Positions 1 through 7,665 are shown, counted from the stretch's first letter. The stretch: 10,300 bases of DNA from Bacillota bacterium (GCA_021848765.1 JAJZTU010000015.1:1-10300), one strand, 5' to 3'. The notes: a model not told the origin generated them from the letters alone. Program-made: numbers and translations.

Positions 1-51
1 GTTTTGATTTTGGCTTCTATCGATATCGTGTTGGGTGAAGTGGACCGGTAG
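1..51 (+). CDS. nuoD: NADH-quinone oxidoreductase subunit D, C-terminal end only
   Basis: Only the last 16 codons and the TAG stop are in the window. They read VLILASIDIVLGEVDR, which matches the conserved C-terminus of NuoD/NdhH (the '...D-x-V-x-GEVDR' ending). NuoD is the 49-kDa subunit of the complex I peripheral arm. It forms the quinone pocket with NuoB and NuoH and is related to the large subunit of NiFe hydrogenases. The 5' part lies upstream of the window. The stop is 35 bases before nuoH, so the two are probably co-transcribed. The match is short, but position and sequence agree. Confidence 0.85.
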   Translation, partial: VLILASIDIVLGEVDR

Positions 52-86
52 CCGGCAAAATTCGGATTGTATAGGGGAGAAGATGC

Positions 87-1148
87 ATGGAAAATATTAA
101 TCTCTTTGTTCTACTGGCCAATTGGCTGCGCCAATGGCTTGAGGGAGTAGGTGCATCACCTGATGTAATTGAAGTGGTTATGGATGTCTTTGGGACTGTT
201 GGAGCCCTCGTTTTTATTCTCCTTAACGCCTTAATTCTGGTGTTATTGGAGCGTAAAGCAGCAGCGTTCTTTCAACAGCGTTATGGTCCCAACCGTTGGG
301 GTCCTAAAGGGGTCTTCCAAACCATTTTTGACTCCCTGAAGCTATTGTCAAAGGAAGATATTATTCCTAAGGCTGTCGACAAATGGGTATTTAAGATTGC
401 TGCCTATCTAATCTTTATACCTGCTATCCTGGTGTTTGCGGTAATTCCCTTTGGTGAAGGCATGATTATTTCAGACCTGAATATTGGAATTTTCTATTTC
501 GTTGCAGTTGCCTCGACTGCTACCCTCGCTTTCCTCATGGCAGGCTGGGGTTCTAACAACAAGTATTCTCTCATTGGTGGTATGCGCTCTGTGGCCCAAA
601 TGGTCAGTTATGAGATTCCCCTGGTATTTTCACTGGTAGGGGTGGTCATGCTTACCGGGTCGATGAAAATGTCCGCCATCGTCGCTGCCCAGACTAAAGT
701 ATGGTTTATCCTGCCCCAGTTCCTGGCCTTCCTGGTTTACTTTATTGCCGGTCACGCTGAGCTTAACCGGGGACCCTTCGACATGCCGGAAGGGGAGCAG
801 GAAATAGTAGCCGGCCCGTACACCGAGTATAGCGGTATGCGTTGGGCTTTGTTCTTCCTGGCTGAGTATGCCAACCTGGTAGCGGTTTGTTCTATTGCTA
901 CCACTATGTTCCTGGGTGGCTGGAACCCCATACCCGGCCTGGGCTTTCTGCCAATCCCCACCTATGTCTGGTTTGTCCTTAAGGTCTATTTTATGATTAT
1001 GCTGTTCATGTGGACCAGGTGGACTTTCCCCCGGGTGAGGATCGACCACTTAATGCACTTCGGCTGGAAGGTCTTGATTCCTGTTTCCCTGGTAAACATC
1101 CTGGTTACCGGTATCGGAATCAAAATCTACCAGTGGATGGGATGGTGA
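87..1148 (+). CDS. nuoH: NADH-quinone oxidoreductase subunit H (NuoH)
   Basis: NuoH is the membrane subunit that joins the peripheral and membrane arms of complex I and lines the quinone tunnel. The 353-residue length is slightly longer than the E. coli protein. Visible hallmarks are the ERKAAAFFQQRYGPNR motif at about residues 55-70, the following G-P-x-G-V-x-Q-x-x-x-D-x-x-K-L-L segment to about 88, and the acidic quinone-side loop LNRGPFDMPEGEQEIVAG at about 226-243. That loop is followed by YTEYSGMRWALFFLAEYAN (245-263). Hydrophobic helices fill the rest. The ATG at 87 follows the Shine-Dalgarno-like GGGGAGA (73-79). Another ATG at 83 is in a different frame. The gene follows nuoD directly and ends 4 bases before nuoI. 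Confidence 0.97.
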   Translation: MENINLFVLLANWLRQWLEGVGASPDVIEVVMDVFGTVGALVFILLNALILVLLERKAAAFFQQRYGPNRWGPKGVFQTIFDSLKLLSKEDIIPKAVDKWVFKIAAYLIFIPAILVFAVIPFGEGMIISDLNIGIFYFVAVASTATLAFLMAGWGSNNKYSLIGGMRSVAQMVSYEIPLVFSLVGVVMLTGSMKMSAIVAAQTKVWFILPQFLAFLVYFIAGHAELNRGPFDMPEGEQEIVAGPYTEYSGMRWALFFLAEYANLVAVCSIATTMFLGGWNPIPGLGFLPIPTYVWFVLKVYFMIMLFMWTRWTFPRVRIDHLMHFGWKVLIPVSLVNILVTGIGIKIYQWMGW

Positions 1149-1152
1149 TAAG

Positions 1153-1599
1153 ATGTTCGGAAAAGGCCTATTGACCGGTTTGGGAATCACTATCAAGCAC
1201 TTCGGCAAGCACTTTACCGGTGGAGCAGTTACCGAGTTATATCCTGAGGAAAAGCCCAAGCTTCCCCCCCGTTCCCATGGCTCCTTTGTCCTGGATGTGC
1301 CGAAGTGTATTGCCTGTGGGCTGTGTGGTAATGCCTGCCCTAACAAGGTCATTAAAATTGATACTGAAAAAGACGAAAATAATAAACGTAAACTGACCGG
1401 TTACAAGATGTTCCTGGAACGCTGTCTGTTCTGCGGACTGTGTGTGGAAGCATGTCCTACCAGCGCTATTCTCTTCAGCCCCGAGTTTGAGAATGCAGTG
1501 TATACCCGGGAGGACTGCAACTGGGATATGATGGCCCGGTACTACCGGAGCAACCCCCGGCCCCAGGAGTCTGGTGCGGGGCAAGCTGCAGAAGAGTAA
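1153..1599 (+). CDS. nuoI: NADH-quinone oxidoreductase subunit I, 2x[4Fe-4S] ferredoxin-like (NuoI)
   Basis: NuoI carries clusters N6a and N6b and relays electrons towards the terminal cluster N2 in NuoB. In 148 residues it has two classical ferredoxin motifs: C52-x2-C55-x2-C58-x3-C62-P (CIACGLCGNACP) and C91-x2-C94-x2-C97-x3-C101-P (CLFCGLCVEACP). The N-terminal segment (G-L-x-I-T-x-K-H-F-type) is the amphipathic helix that seats the protein against NuoH. The C-terminal tail after about residue 130 is polar and not conserved. The ATG at 1153 lies 4 bases after the nuoH stop. A GGTGA at 1144-1148 that overlaps the nuoH stop is the only Shine-Dalgarno candidate, so translation is probably coupled to nuoH. 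Confidence 0.97.
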   Translation: MFGKGLLTGLGITIKHFGKHFTGGAVTELYPEEKPKLPPRSHGSFVLDVPKCIACGLCGNACPNKVIKIDTEKDENNKRKLTGYKMFLERCLFCGLCVEACPTSAILFSPEFENAVYTREDCNWDMMARYYRSNPRPQESGAGQAAEE

Positions 1600-1615
1600 G
1601 GGGTGAAATGAGTTA

Positions 1616-2125
1616 ATGAGTGATGCTGTATTTACAGTAGCCTTTTATGTTTTCTCTGCTGTGACAGTTCTGGCTGCCCTTGGGGTAGTCCTGAAGAAAA
1701 ATCTCGTTCACAGCGCCCTGCTGCTGATTCTGGCTTTTGTAGGGGTAGCGGGTATCTATGTTCTCCTCCAGGCCGATTTTATTGCCGCTGTGCAGATTCT
1801 GGTTTACGCCGGAGCAGTAGCGATCCTGGTGGCCTTTGGTGTAATGCTTACCAAGAGAGGGGATATCCGGGAGAGCAACTTGGCTAACCGGCAAAAGTGG
1901 CCTGCCCTGTTTGTAGTGGCCGGAGTTTTTGCTGTAATTTATGCCCTCCTTGGCCAAACTAACTGGGGTCCTTTAGCTGCTGCCGGACCCGAAGATTCTG
2001 TCGGTATCCTTGCTACGTTAATGCTGACTGATTTCGTGGTACCCTTTGAAACGGCTGCAATTCTCCTGACTGTAGCCATGCTGGGTGCTATCGTTATCGC
2101 GAAAGAGGTGAAGAACTCCAAATGA
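1616..2125 (+). CDS. nuoJ: NADH-quinone oxidoreductase subunit J (NuoJ)
   Basis: NuoJ is a five-helix membrane subunit of complex I whose third helix changes shape during turnover and links the quinone site to the proton channels. The family signature LQADFIAAVQILVYAGAVAI is at about residues 51-70, within 169 residues in total. The start is ATG at 1616, with the Shine-Dalgarno AAGGGGTGA at 1598-1606 about 9 bases upstream. An ATG at 1608 opens only ATG-AGT-TAA, and its stop overlaps the nuoJ ATG as TAATG. The 3' end overlaps nuoK by the four bases ATGA, which suggests translational coupling. Confidence 0.95.
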   Translation: MSDAVFTVAFYVFSAVTVLAALGVVLKKNLVHSALLLILAFVGVAGIYVLLQADFIAAVQILVYAGAVAILVAFGVMLTKRGDIRESNLANRQKWPALFVVAGVFAVIYALLGQTNWGPLAAAGPEDSVGILATLMLTDFVVPFETAAILLTVAMLGAIVIAKEVKNSK

Positions 2126-2430
2126 TCGGCTTAGGACATTTCTTAGTCTTAGGAGCACTGCTCTTTTGCATTGGTCTCTACGGAGCCCTCACCAAGCGTA
2201 ACGCTGTGGCTGTGCTGATGTCCATCGAATTGATGTTAAACGCTGTAAACATTAACCTGGTGGCCTTTTCCCGCTATCTAACCCCTGATTACATCGCGGG
2301 TCAGGTTTTTGCCGTGTTTACCATCATTGTGGCAGCCGCCGAAGTGGCTGTAGGGCTGGCCATCGTTATTGCTATTTACAGGGATCGCCTTTCCGTGGAA
2401 TTGGACGACTTCGACTGGTTAAAGTGGTAA
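2122..2430 (+). CDS. nuoK: NADH-quinone oxidoreductase subunit K (NuoK)
   Basis: NuoK is a three-helix subunit homologous to MrpC of Mrp antiporters. The 102-residue length is typical. The family motif MSIELMLNAVNINLVAF (33-49) carries the essential TM2 glutamate E36. A second membrane glutamate, E74 in IIVAAAEVAVGLAI, corresponds to the second functional Glu in TM3. The ATG at 2122 overlaps the nuoJ stop (ATGA), and a GAGGTGAAG Shine-Dalgarno lies inside nuoJ at 2105-2113. A 68-base gap separates it from nuoL, the longest gap within this part of the operon. Confidence 0.96.
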   Translation: MIGLGHFLVLGALLFCIGLYGALTKRNAVAVLMSIELMLNAVNINLVAFSRYLTPDYIAGQVFAVFTIIVAAAEVAVGLAIVIAIYRDRLSVELDDFDWLKW

Positions 2431-2433
2431 ACA

Positions 2434-2502
2434 ATACCTGCTTAAATTAGTTGAATCGGTAAGGTATATCTACTTATGAAGGTAGGTGCTGAAAACGCAT
2501 GA
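2434..2502 (+). promoter_or_regulatory. nuoK-nuoL spacer with weak stem-loop and 8-codon mini-ORF
   Basis: In an otherwise compact operon this spacer holds a short inverted repeat, ATACCT (2434-2439) with AGGTAT (2462-2467) around a 22-base loop. It also holds an 8-codon frame, ATG at 2476 to TGA at 2500-2502, encoding MKVGAENA. The stop of the mini-frame overlaps the nuoL ATG in the same ATGA arrangement as nuoJ/nuoK. The nuoL Shine-Dalgarno candidate (AGGTG, 2484-2488) lies inside it. This could be a leader for translational coupling or could be chance. There is no direct evidence that it is translated. Confidence 0.2.
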
Positions 2503-4412
2503 TTGAATTTGCGATGCAAAAGGCATGGTTAATACCATTCTTGCCTTTCCTCTCCTTTGTTCTCATCGGCCTGATCACTAAAAGGTCGGAGAAGCTCAGT
2601 GCCTTTATTTCCATTGCCTGTATTCTCACATCCTTCGTACTGGCAATTCTGGTAGCGGTGGGCATCTTCGGAGCCGGTGAGGAATTTATCGAGAAATCCT
2701 TTGAGTATAGCGCCCGCTGGTTTAGTATGCCCGGGCTGGAAATCTCCATGGGAGTCAAGCTCGACCCGGTATCCTCCATGATGCTGTTTGTGGTTACCCT
2801 GGTAGCCTCCTTGGTGCAGATTTATTCTCTGGGCTATATGCACGGTGACCCCGGTTTCTCCAGGTTCTTCGCTTACCTGTCCCTCTTTGCCGCATCCATG
2901 CTGGGACTGGTAATTGCCACTAATCTCCTGCAGATGTTTGTTTTCTGGGAACTGGTGGGTCTGTGCTCTTACCTCCTGATAGGTTACTACTACTTTAAGG
3001 TCTCTGCCCGGGAGGCAGCCAAAAAGGCCTTTATGACCACCCGGATTGGGGACTTCGGCATGCTGCTGGGGATCCTGTTCCTGCAGATTGTGTTCGGTAC
3101 CCTTAACTTCACCGAACTTGCTGAAATCGTTCCCAAATATGCAGATTATGGCATTACCTTAGGTACTTTGAACCTGATTGCCATTCTGTTGTTCATTGGG
3201 CCTGTCGGTAAGTCCGGACAGTTCCCACTGCATGTATGGCTGCCTGATGCCATGGAGGGCCCCACTCCTGTATCTGCCCTGATCCACGCCGCTACAATGG
3301 TTGTGGCCGGGGTATACCTGGTGGGCCGGACCCTGTTCCTGTACAAGACCGCTACCACCGCCGCTGAAGTAGTAGCCTATGTAGGAGGGTTCACAGCGTT
3401 CTTTGCTGCCACCATTGCCTTAACCCAGATTGAGATGAAGCGGATTCTGGCCTACTCCACGGTATCACAGTTAGGCTATATGATAATGGCCCTGGGGGTG
3501 GGAAGCCTCACCGCCAGTATGTTCCAACTGTTTACCCACGCTTTCTTCAAAGCCCTGATGTTCCTTGGCGCCGGTAGTGTCCTGCATGCTATGCACGGAA
3601 AGGTTAATGTTTGGGACTTTGGCGGGCTCAGGAAGAAAATGCCCTATACCGCCTGGACCTTTGTCATCGGTGGCCTGGCCATTGCCGGTATCTGGCCTTT
3701 TGCAGGCTTCTACAGCAAGGACGAGATCCTTTTGGAAGCCTTTAATACCGGACACACCGGTTTGTTCTGGCTGGCTGTAATTACCGCCGCTATGACCGCA
3801 TTCTACATGTGGCGGATGATTTTCCTCACCTTTTTTGGTGAAGAAAAGGCTGAAAACCACCCCCACGAATCTCCATTCAGCATGCTCCTTCCCCTGTTTG
3901 TGCTGGCCTTCCTGTCCGTCGTAGGCGGTTGGGTAGCTCTGCCTGAGCACGGTTGGGGTTATTACATCCGGCTGGGTGAACATGAAGCAGGCCATGCCCC
4001 GGCGTGGATGATTGCCACCGCTACCACTGCAGCAGTAGGTGGGATTGCCTTAGCCGCAGCTATGTACTGGAAAAAGATTATCTCCTACGAAGCAGTAGGT
4101 AAGGCTGCCGGTCCCCTGTATACCCTGTCCTTTAATAAGTACTTTATAGATGAATTCTACCTGTGGATTAATCATACCATTGTAGACGGTTTAGGCCGCC
4201 TGCTTTATTGGGTGGATATTTATGTGGTGGACGGTATTGTCAACGGCCTGGGCTTCTTTACCAAGGAAGCCGGTGCTGTGCTGCGTCATACCCAGACCGG
4301 CCGCCTGCAGAACTATGCGCTGATCCTCTTTGCTGCTGTGGTGGTACTGGTACTGTACATGTACTTCAAGAGTCCTGCAGCTGCAATGATCGTGTTGGGA
4401 GGTGGCAACTAG
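2499..4412 (+). CDS. nuoL: NADH-quinone oxidoreductase subunit L, antiporter-like (NuoL)
   Basis: NuoL is the distal antiporter-like proton-pumping subunit of complex I and carries the long lateral helix. In 637 residues the functional charges of the family are present: E151 in FWELVGLCSYLLIG (TM5), K238 in VGKSGQFPLHVWLPDAMEGP (TM7), K351 in HAFFKALMFLGAGS, and K407-D408 in FAGFYSKDEIL (TM12). The conserved C-terminal part near residues 545-620 includes HTQTGRLQNYAL before the last helix, as in full-length NuoL with its lateral helix. The ATG at 2499 is preceded by AGGTG at 2484-2488. A second Met at residue 6 has no ribosome binding site. The stop precedes nuoM by one base. Confidence 0.97.
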   Translation: MIEFAMQKAWLIPFLPFLSFVLIGLITKRSEKLSAFISIACILTSFVLAILVAVGIFGAGEEFIEKSFEYSARWFSMPGLEISMGVKLDPVSSMMLFVVTLVASLVQIYSLGYMHGDPGFSRFFAYLSLFAASMLGLVIATNLLQMFVFWELVGLCSYLLIGYYYFKVSAREAAKKAFMTTRIGDFGMLLGILFLQIVFGTLNFTELAEIVPKYADYGITLGTLNLIAILLFIGPVGKSGQFPLHVWLPDAMEGPTPVSALIHAATMVVAGVYLVGRTLFLYKTATTAAEVVAYVGGFTAFFAATIALTQIEMKRILAYSTVSQLGYMIMALGVGSLTASMFQLFTHAFFKALMFLGAGSVLHAMHGKVNVWDFGGLRKKMPYTAWTFVIGGLAIAGIWPFAGFYSKDEILLEAFNTGHTGLFWLAVITAAMTAFYMWRMIFLTFFGEEKAENHPHESPFSMLLPLFVLAFLSVVGGWVALPEHGWGYYIRLGEHEAGHAPAWMIATATTAAVGGIALAAAMYWKKIISYEAVGKAAGPLYTLSFNKYFIDEFYLWINHTIVDGLGRLLYWVDIYVVDGIVNGLGFFTKEAGAVLRHTQTGRLQNYALILFAAVVVLVLYMYFKSPAAAMIVLGGGN

Positions 4413-4413
4413 C

Positions 4414-5946
4414 ATGGGTCTGTTAACAGCACTGTTTCTCGCTCCCATTATCGGCGCTCTGATTATCGTGTTCATCCCGAAAGATGAGCACAAGACCATT
4501 AAGAGCGTTGCCGCTGTAGCCACCTTCGCTTCTCTGGCGATTTGCCTGTACGTATACTTTGCTTATGACCAAGCTGCCGGTGGTCTCCAGTTTACCGAAT
4601 TTATCTCCTGGCTGCCCGATTTTGGGATTAACTACTCCATGGGTGTGGACGGGATAAGCCTTCCCATGGCCCTACTGACAGCCCTGATTGGCTTCTCGGC
4701 AATTTATGCTTCCTGGAACATCGAAAAGCGGCCCAAGGAGTTTTTCATCCTGCTGCTCATCCTGATTGCCGGAGTTATGGGAACCTTCGTGGCCCAGGAT
4801 TTGTTCATCTTCTTCCTGTTCTATGAAGTAGTGGTAATCCCCATCTACATCATGGTATTAATTTGGGGTAGTACCAAGCGGGTTTCCAAAGAGTATGCCG
4901 GTATGAAACTGACCATCTACCTGCTGATTGGTTCGGCTTTCCTCCTGGCCGGTCTGATTGCCTTGGTGGTCAAATCCCAGGGCCTGACCGGAAACTGGAG
5001 TTTCGAAATTTCTCAACTGGCCCAAGTCAAGTTTGACGACAAGTTCCAGATTGTCACTTTTGCCTTGATGGCCCTTGGTTTTACGTCCCTGCTTTCCATG
5101 TGGCCCTTCCACTCCTGGTCACCCGACGGCTACGCCGGCGCTCCGACTGCGGTATCCATGATTCACGCCGGTGTCCTGAAGAAAATCGGTGGATACGGTC
5201 TAATCCGCATCGGGCTCTTCATTCTGCCGGTAGGCGCTAAGTTCTGGGCTCCCTGGATTATCGGCCTGGCGGTAATGAACGTTGCTTATGCGGCGCTGAT
5301 TGCTTTGGCCCAGAAAGACCTGAAATATGTTGTCGGATACTCTTCAGTAAGCCACATGGGTTATGTCTTGATTGGTGTGGCCTCTCTGAATATCATCGGA
5401 GTTAACGGCGCTGTGGCCAACATGTTTGCCCACGGGGTCATGTCAGCCCTCTTCTTTAGCATGATCGGATATGTTTACGATAAGACCCATGTCCGGAGCA
5501 TTCCTGACCTGGGAGGATTGGCCCACCAGATTCCCCGGATAGCCACCGGCTTTATGCTGGCAGGTATGGCCTCCCTGGGCCTACCCGGCCTGGTAAGCTT
5601 CGTGCCTGAATTCACCATTTTCATCGGTACCTGGAAGGCTGCTCAGGGTAATCCCGCAGTAATGGTTGCCGCCGTTCTGGCTATTTCCGGTATTATCATT
5701 ACCGCCCTTTACACCCTGCGGCTGCTGGCTAACACCCTCTTCGGACCCAGAAGAGAAGAGTACGATTGGCTGCCTGATGCCAATGTACCTGAAATGGTGC
5801 CCCTGGTGGTCCTGGGCTTTGTACTCATAGTGGGTGGAATGTTCCCCTTCCTCCTCATGGATATGATTAATAACGGCGTAGAGCCACTGATGACCCACAT
5901 CGGTCCTGTGCTCGAAGCCGCCAGCAAGATTGGGGGGAACTTATAA
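4414..5946 (+). CDS. nuoM: NADH-quinone oxidoreductase subunit M, antiporter-like (NuoM)
   Basis: NuoM is the central antiporter-like subunit of the membrane arm (510 residues with this start). Conserved elements include the TM5 glutamate E138 (FFLFYEVVVIPIY), PFHSWSPDGYAGAPTAVSM (231-249), the TM8 lysine K257 (AGVLKKIGGYG), AHGVMSALFF (339-348), and the TM12 glutamate E399 in GLPGLVSFVPEF. The TM7 lysine expected seven residues before H233 is Leu226 (GFTSLLSMWPFH); both NuoL and NuoN in this operon keep a lysine there. The ATG at 4414 was chosen because GGGAGGTGG (4397-4405) lies at ideal distance. A GTG at 4402 would add four residues, overlap nuoL and sit inside that Shine-Dalgarno. The stop abuts the nuoN ATG. 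Confidence 0.96.
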   Translation: MGLLTALFLAPIIGALIIVFIPKDEHKTIKSVAAVATFASLAICLYVYFAYDQAAGGLQFTEFISWLPDFGINYSMGVDGISLPMALLTALIGFSAIYASWNIEKRPKEFFILLLILIAGVMGTFVAQDLFIFFLFYEVVVIPIYIMVLIWGSTKRVSKEYAGMKLTIYLLIGSAFLLAGLIALVVKSQGLTGNWSFEISQLAQVKFDDKFQIVTFALMALGFTSLLSMWPFHSWSPDGYAGAPTAVSMIHAGVLKKIGGYGLIRIGLFILPVGAKFWAPWIIGLAVMNVAYAALIALAQKDLKYVVGYSSVSHMGYVLIGVASLNIIGVNGAVANMFAHGVMSALFFSMIGYVYDKTHVRSIPDLGGLAHQIPRIATGFMLAGMASLGLPGLVSFVPEFTIFIGTWKAAQGNPAVMVAAVLAISGIIITALYTLRLLANTLFGPRREEYDWLPDANVPEMVPLVVLGFVLIVGGMFPFLLMDMINNGVEPLMTHIGPVLEAASKIGGNL

Positions 5947-7380
5947 ATGAATATCGATTACTCACTGCTCACAATTGAAATGCTCACCGCCGGGCTGGCC
6001 TTGGGCTTGCTGGTCCTGAGCCTGGTAGTTCCCGGTGACCAGCGGAAAGGTTTTGGCTACCTTACTGCTGCAGGCCTGGCGATTATCTTTGCCATCAGCT
6101 TTGCTTTCAATGGAGTTAACAAGGAGATCATCGGCGGCATGTATCTCATCGATGATTTTGGGAACTTTTTCAAACAGTTGGCCCTCGTGGCCGGAGTCCT
6201 GGTTGCCCTGGCTTCCATTCCTTATGTGGAGAAGCTGGAGAGTTACCGGGGTGAGTATTACTCCCTGCTGGTTTTCGCAACCCTGGGCATGGTCGTAATG
6301 GTGGGCGCCGGTGACCTGATCAGCTTATACCTGGGCCTGGAACTGATGACCATCACCTTCTTTGTCCTCACTGCCTTCAAACGGGGTGACAGCAAGTCTG
6401 CTGAGGCCGGAATCAAGTATGTCCTGCTGGGCGCCATGTCCTCAGCTATTCTCCTTTACGGTCTCAGTATGCTCTATGGGGTAGCCAAGACTACGGTAAT
6501 CTCCGAACTGGTTTCCACCATTCAAGCCGGGCAGATTTCTCCGGCCCTCATCCTCGGGCTGATGTTCCTGGTAGGCGGATTTGGGTTCAAGATTTCGGCA
6601 GTACCTTTCCATATGTGGTCTCCTGACGTATATGAAGGCGCTCCCACTCCTGTAACCTCCTATCTGGCCGTAGGTTCCAAGGCTGCAGCTTTCGCCGCCT
6701 TTGTCCGCATATTCATGGGTGGCATGCCCCAGATTCAAGAAATCTGGATTGCCCTCTTTGCCGGGCTGTCCGCTCTGTCCATGATTATCGGGAACCTGAT
6801 TGCCATTCCCCAAACCAATATCAAGCGAATGCTGGCCTTCTCCGGGGTAGCCCAGGCCGGCTACATCCTAACCGGTATGGTTGCGGGTACTAACGCCGGT
6901 ATCAAGGGTCTGGCTTTTTACCTGATGATTTATGTCTTCGCTACCATTGGAGCCTTTACTGTGGCCATTGGTTTCTCCAATGCCACCGGCAGTGATGAAA
7001 TCAAGGATATGGCCGGTTTGAGCCAGAGGAACCCCCTCATGGCGGCTGTAATGTTAGTGTGTCTCCTGTCCATGGCCGGAATTCCTCCTTTGGCGGGATT
7101 TGCCGGTAAGTTATTCCTGTTCTCGGCCATTGTGGCTCAAGGCAAGTTATGGCTGGCCCTGGTGGGTCTGATTATGAGTATGGTGTCCGTATACTACTAT
7201 CTCAGCGTTGCCAAGTCCATGTACATGGGTGAGGCCGCAGACCCCAGCCCCATTGAAATTCCAGGCAGCCTGAAGCTGGTGCTGATTGTGTCCATGGTGG
7301 TTACCATCTTCTTAGGTATCTATCCTGCACCCCTCACCGGCCTGGCCGAGGCTGCGGCAAGTGTATTTGCACTTAAGTAG
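5947..7380 (+). CDS. nuoN: NADH-quinone oxidoreductase subunit N, antiporter-like (NuoN)
   Basis: NuoN is the antiporter-like subunit nearest NuoK in the membrane arm and is the last gene of the operon. In 477 residues the key charges are visible: E132 in YLGLELMTI (TM5), K157 in AGIKYVLLGA, K215 in GFGFKISAVPFHMWSPDVYE (TM7), K245 in AVGSKAAAF (TM8) and K388 in LAGFAGKLFLFS (TM12). The ATG follows the nuoM TAA with no gap, and a run of six Gs (5933-5938) near the nuoM end is the likely ribosome binding site, so coupling to nuoM is probable. A strong terminator starts 27 bases after the stop. Confidence 0.97.
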   Translation: MNIDYSLLTIEMLTAGLALGLLVLSLVVPGDQRKGFGYLTAAGLAIIFAISFAFNGVNKEIIGGMYLIDDFGNFFKQLALVAGVLVALASIPYVEKLESYRGEYYSLLVFATLGMVVMVGAGDLISLYLGLELMTITFFVLTAFKRGDSKSAEAGIKYVLLGAMSSAILLYGLSMLYGVAKTTVISELVSTIQAGQISPALILGLMFLVGGFGFKISAVPFHMWSPDVYEGAPTPVTSYLAVGSKAAAFAAFVRIFMGGMPQIQEIWIALFAGLSALSMIIGNLIAIPQTNIKRMLAFSGVAQAGYILTGMVAGTNAGIKGLAFYLMIYVFATIGAFTVAIGFSNATGSDEIKDMAGLSQRNPLMAAVMLVCLLSMAGIPPLAGFAGKLFLFSAIVAQGKLWLALVGLIMSMVSVYYYLSVAKSMYMGEAADPSPIEIPGSLKLVLIVSMVVTIFLGIYPAPLTGLAEAAASVFALK

Positions 7381-7406
7381 TTCGTAGAATCAATAATAAG
7401 CTTCAT

Positions 7407-7445
7407 AAAAGCACTCTACCTGTCTGACAGGTGGGGTGCTTTTTT
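7407..7445 (+). terminator. Rho-independent terminator of the nuo operon
   Basis: A stem of about 14 bp pairs AGCACTCTACCTGT (7410-7423) with ACAGGTGGGGTGCT (7427-7440) around the 3-base loop CTG. Only two positions are G-U wobbles and there are no mismatches. The 3' arm runs into six Ts (7440-7445), and the 5' flank has AAA that can pair with them. It starts 27 bases after the nuoN stop, so it separates the nuo operon from the gvp genes. Confidence 0.93.
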
Positions 7446-7665
7446 ACTGGTGCCCCATTAGGTAACCTTCCCCGGGTTAGACGACCGGTCGAAGGTAGAA
7501 CTTCATGCAACAGTGAAGCCGTCCGGGAGTGGTAAAAAATTGCTGTTAGCTATACACCAATCTTTTTGTACTCTCATAAGATGTAGCAGAAACCGGGATA
7601 ATGACGGTTTCCCATGGGAAAAAACAACAAATCCCAGGCGAGAAAACAAAAAGGAGGGTCTCTGT
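7446..7665 (+). promoter_or_regulatory. Upstream/leader region of gvpA with overlapping inverted repeats
   Basis: This 220-base gap has no gene. It must contain the gvp promoter, because the nuo terminator lies just before it, but I find no convincing -35/-10 pair. It is dense in dyad symmetry. TAACC/GGTTA is at 7463-7467 and 7475-7479. ACCTTC/GAAGGT, at 7465-7470 and 7491-7496, shares bases with it. A 10-bp palindrome CGACCGGTCG is at 7482-7491. CTTCA/TGAAG is at 7501-7505 and 7514-7518. AAACCG/CGGTTT, at 7590-7595 and 7605-7610, overlaps the 14-bp palindrome at 7608-7621. The gvpA Shine-Dalgarno AAGGAGGG (7651-7658) is nearly ideal and is not inside any of these stems. Confidence 0.55.
7608..7621. 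repeat. 14-bp perfect palindrome upstream of gvpA
   Basis: TTTCCCATGGGAAA is a perfect palindrome ending 44 bases before the gvpA start codon. It could be a binding site for a dimeric regulator, or part of an RNA fold that competes with the AAACCG/CGGTTT hairpin (7590-7610), whose 3' arm it shares. The function is not determinable from sequence. Confidence 0.6.

Noticed and set aside
630..1049. Long open frames on the minus strand inside nuoH, and similar ones in nuoI, nuoL, nuoM and nuoN
   Set aside because: They lie opposite strongly conserved complex I genes, have no ribosome binding sites and give low-complexity His/Gly/Gln-rich peptides typical of antisense shadows.
7530..7544. Sigma-54-like promoter TGG...TTGCT upstream of gvpA
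   Set aside because: The spacing between the GG and GC dinucleotides is 9 bases rather than the strictly required 10, and the rest of the -24 element (TAAA) does not fit.
7551..7602. Sigma-A -10-like hexamers TATACA (7551), TAAGAT (7577) and GATAAT (7597)
   Set aside because: None has an acceptable -35 hexamer at 16-18 bases upstream, so no promoter call is made.
7513..7665. N-terminal extension of gvpA from an in-frame GTG
   Set aside because: The added 51 residues have no GvpA similarity, cross the palindromic leader, and ignore the ideal AAGGAGGG placed before the ATG at 7666.
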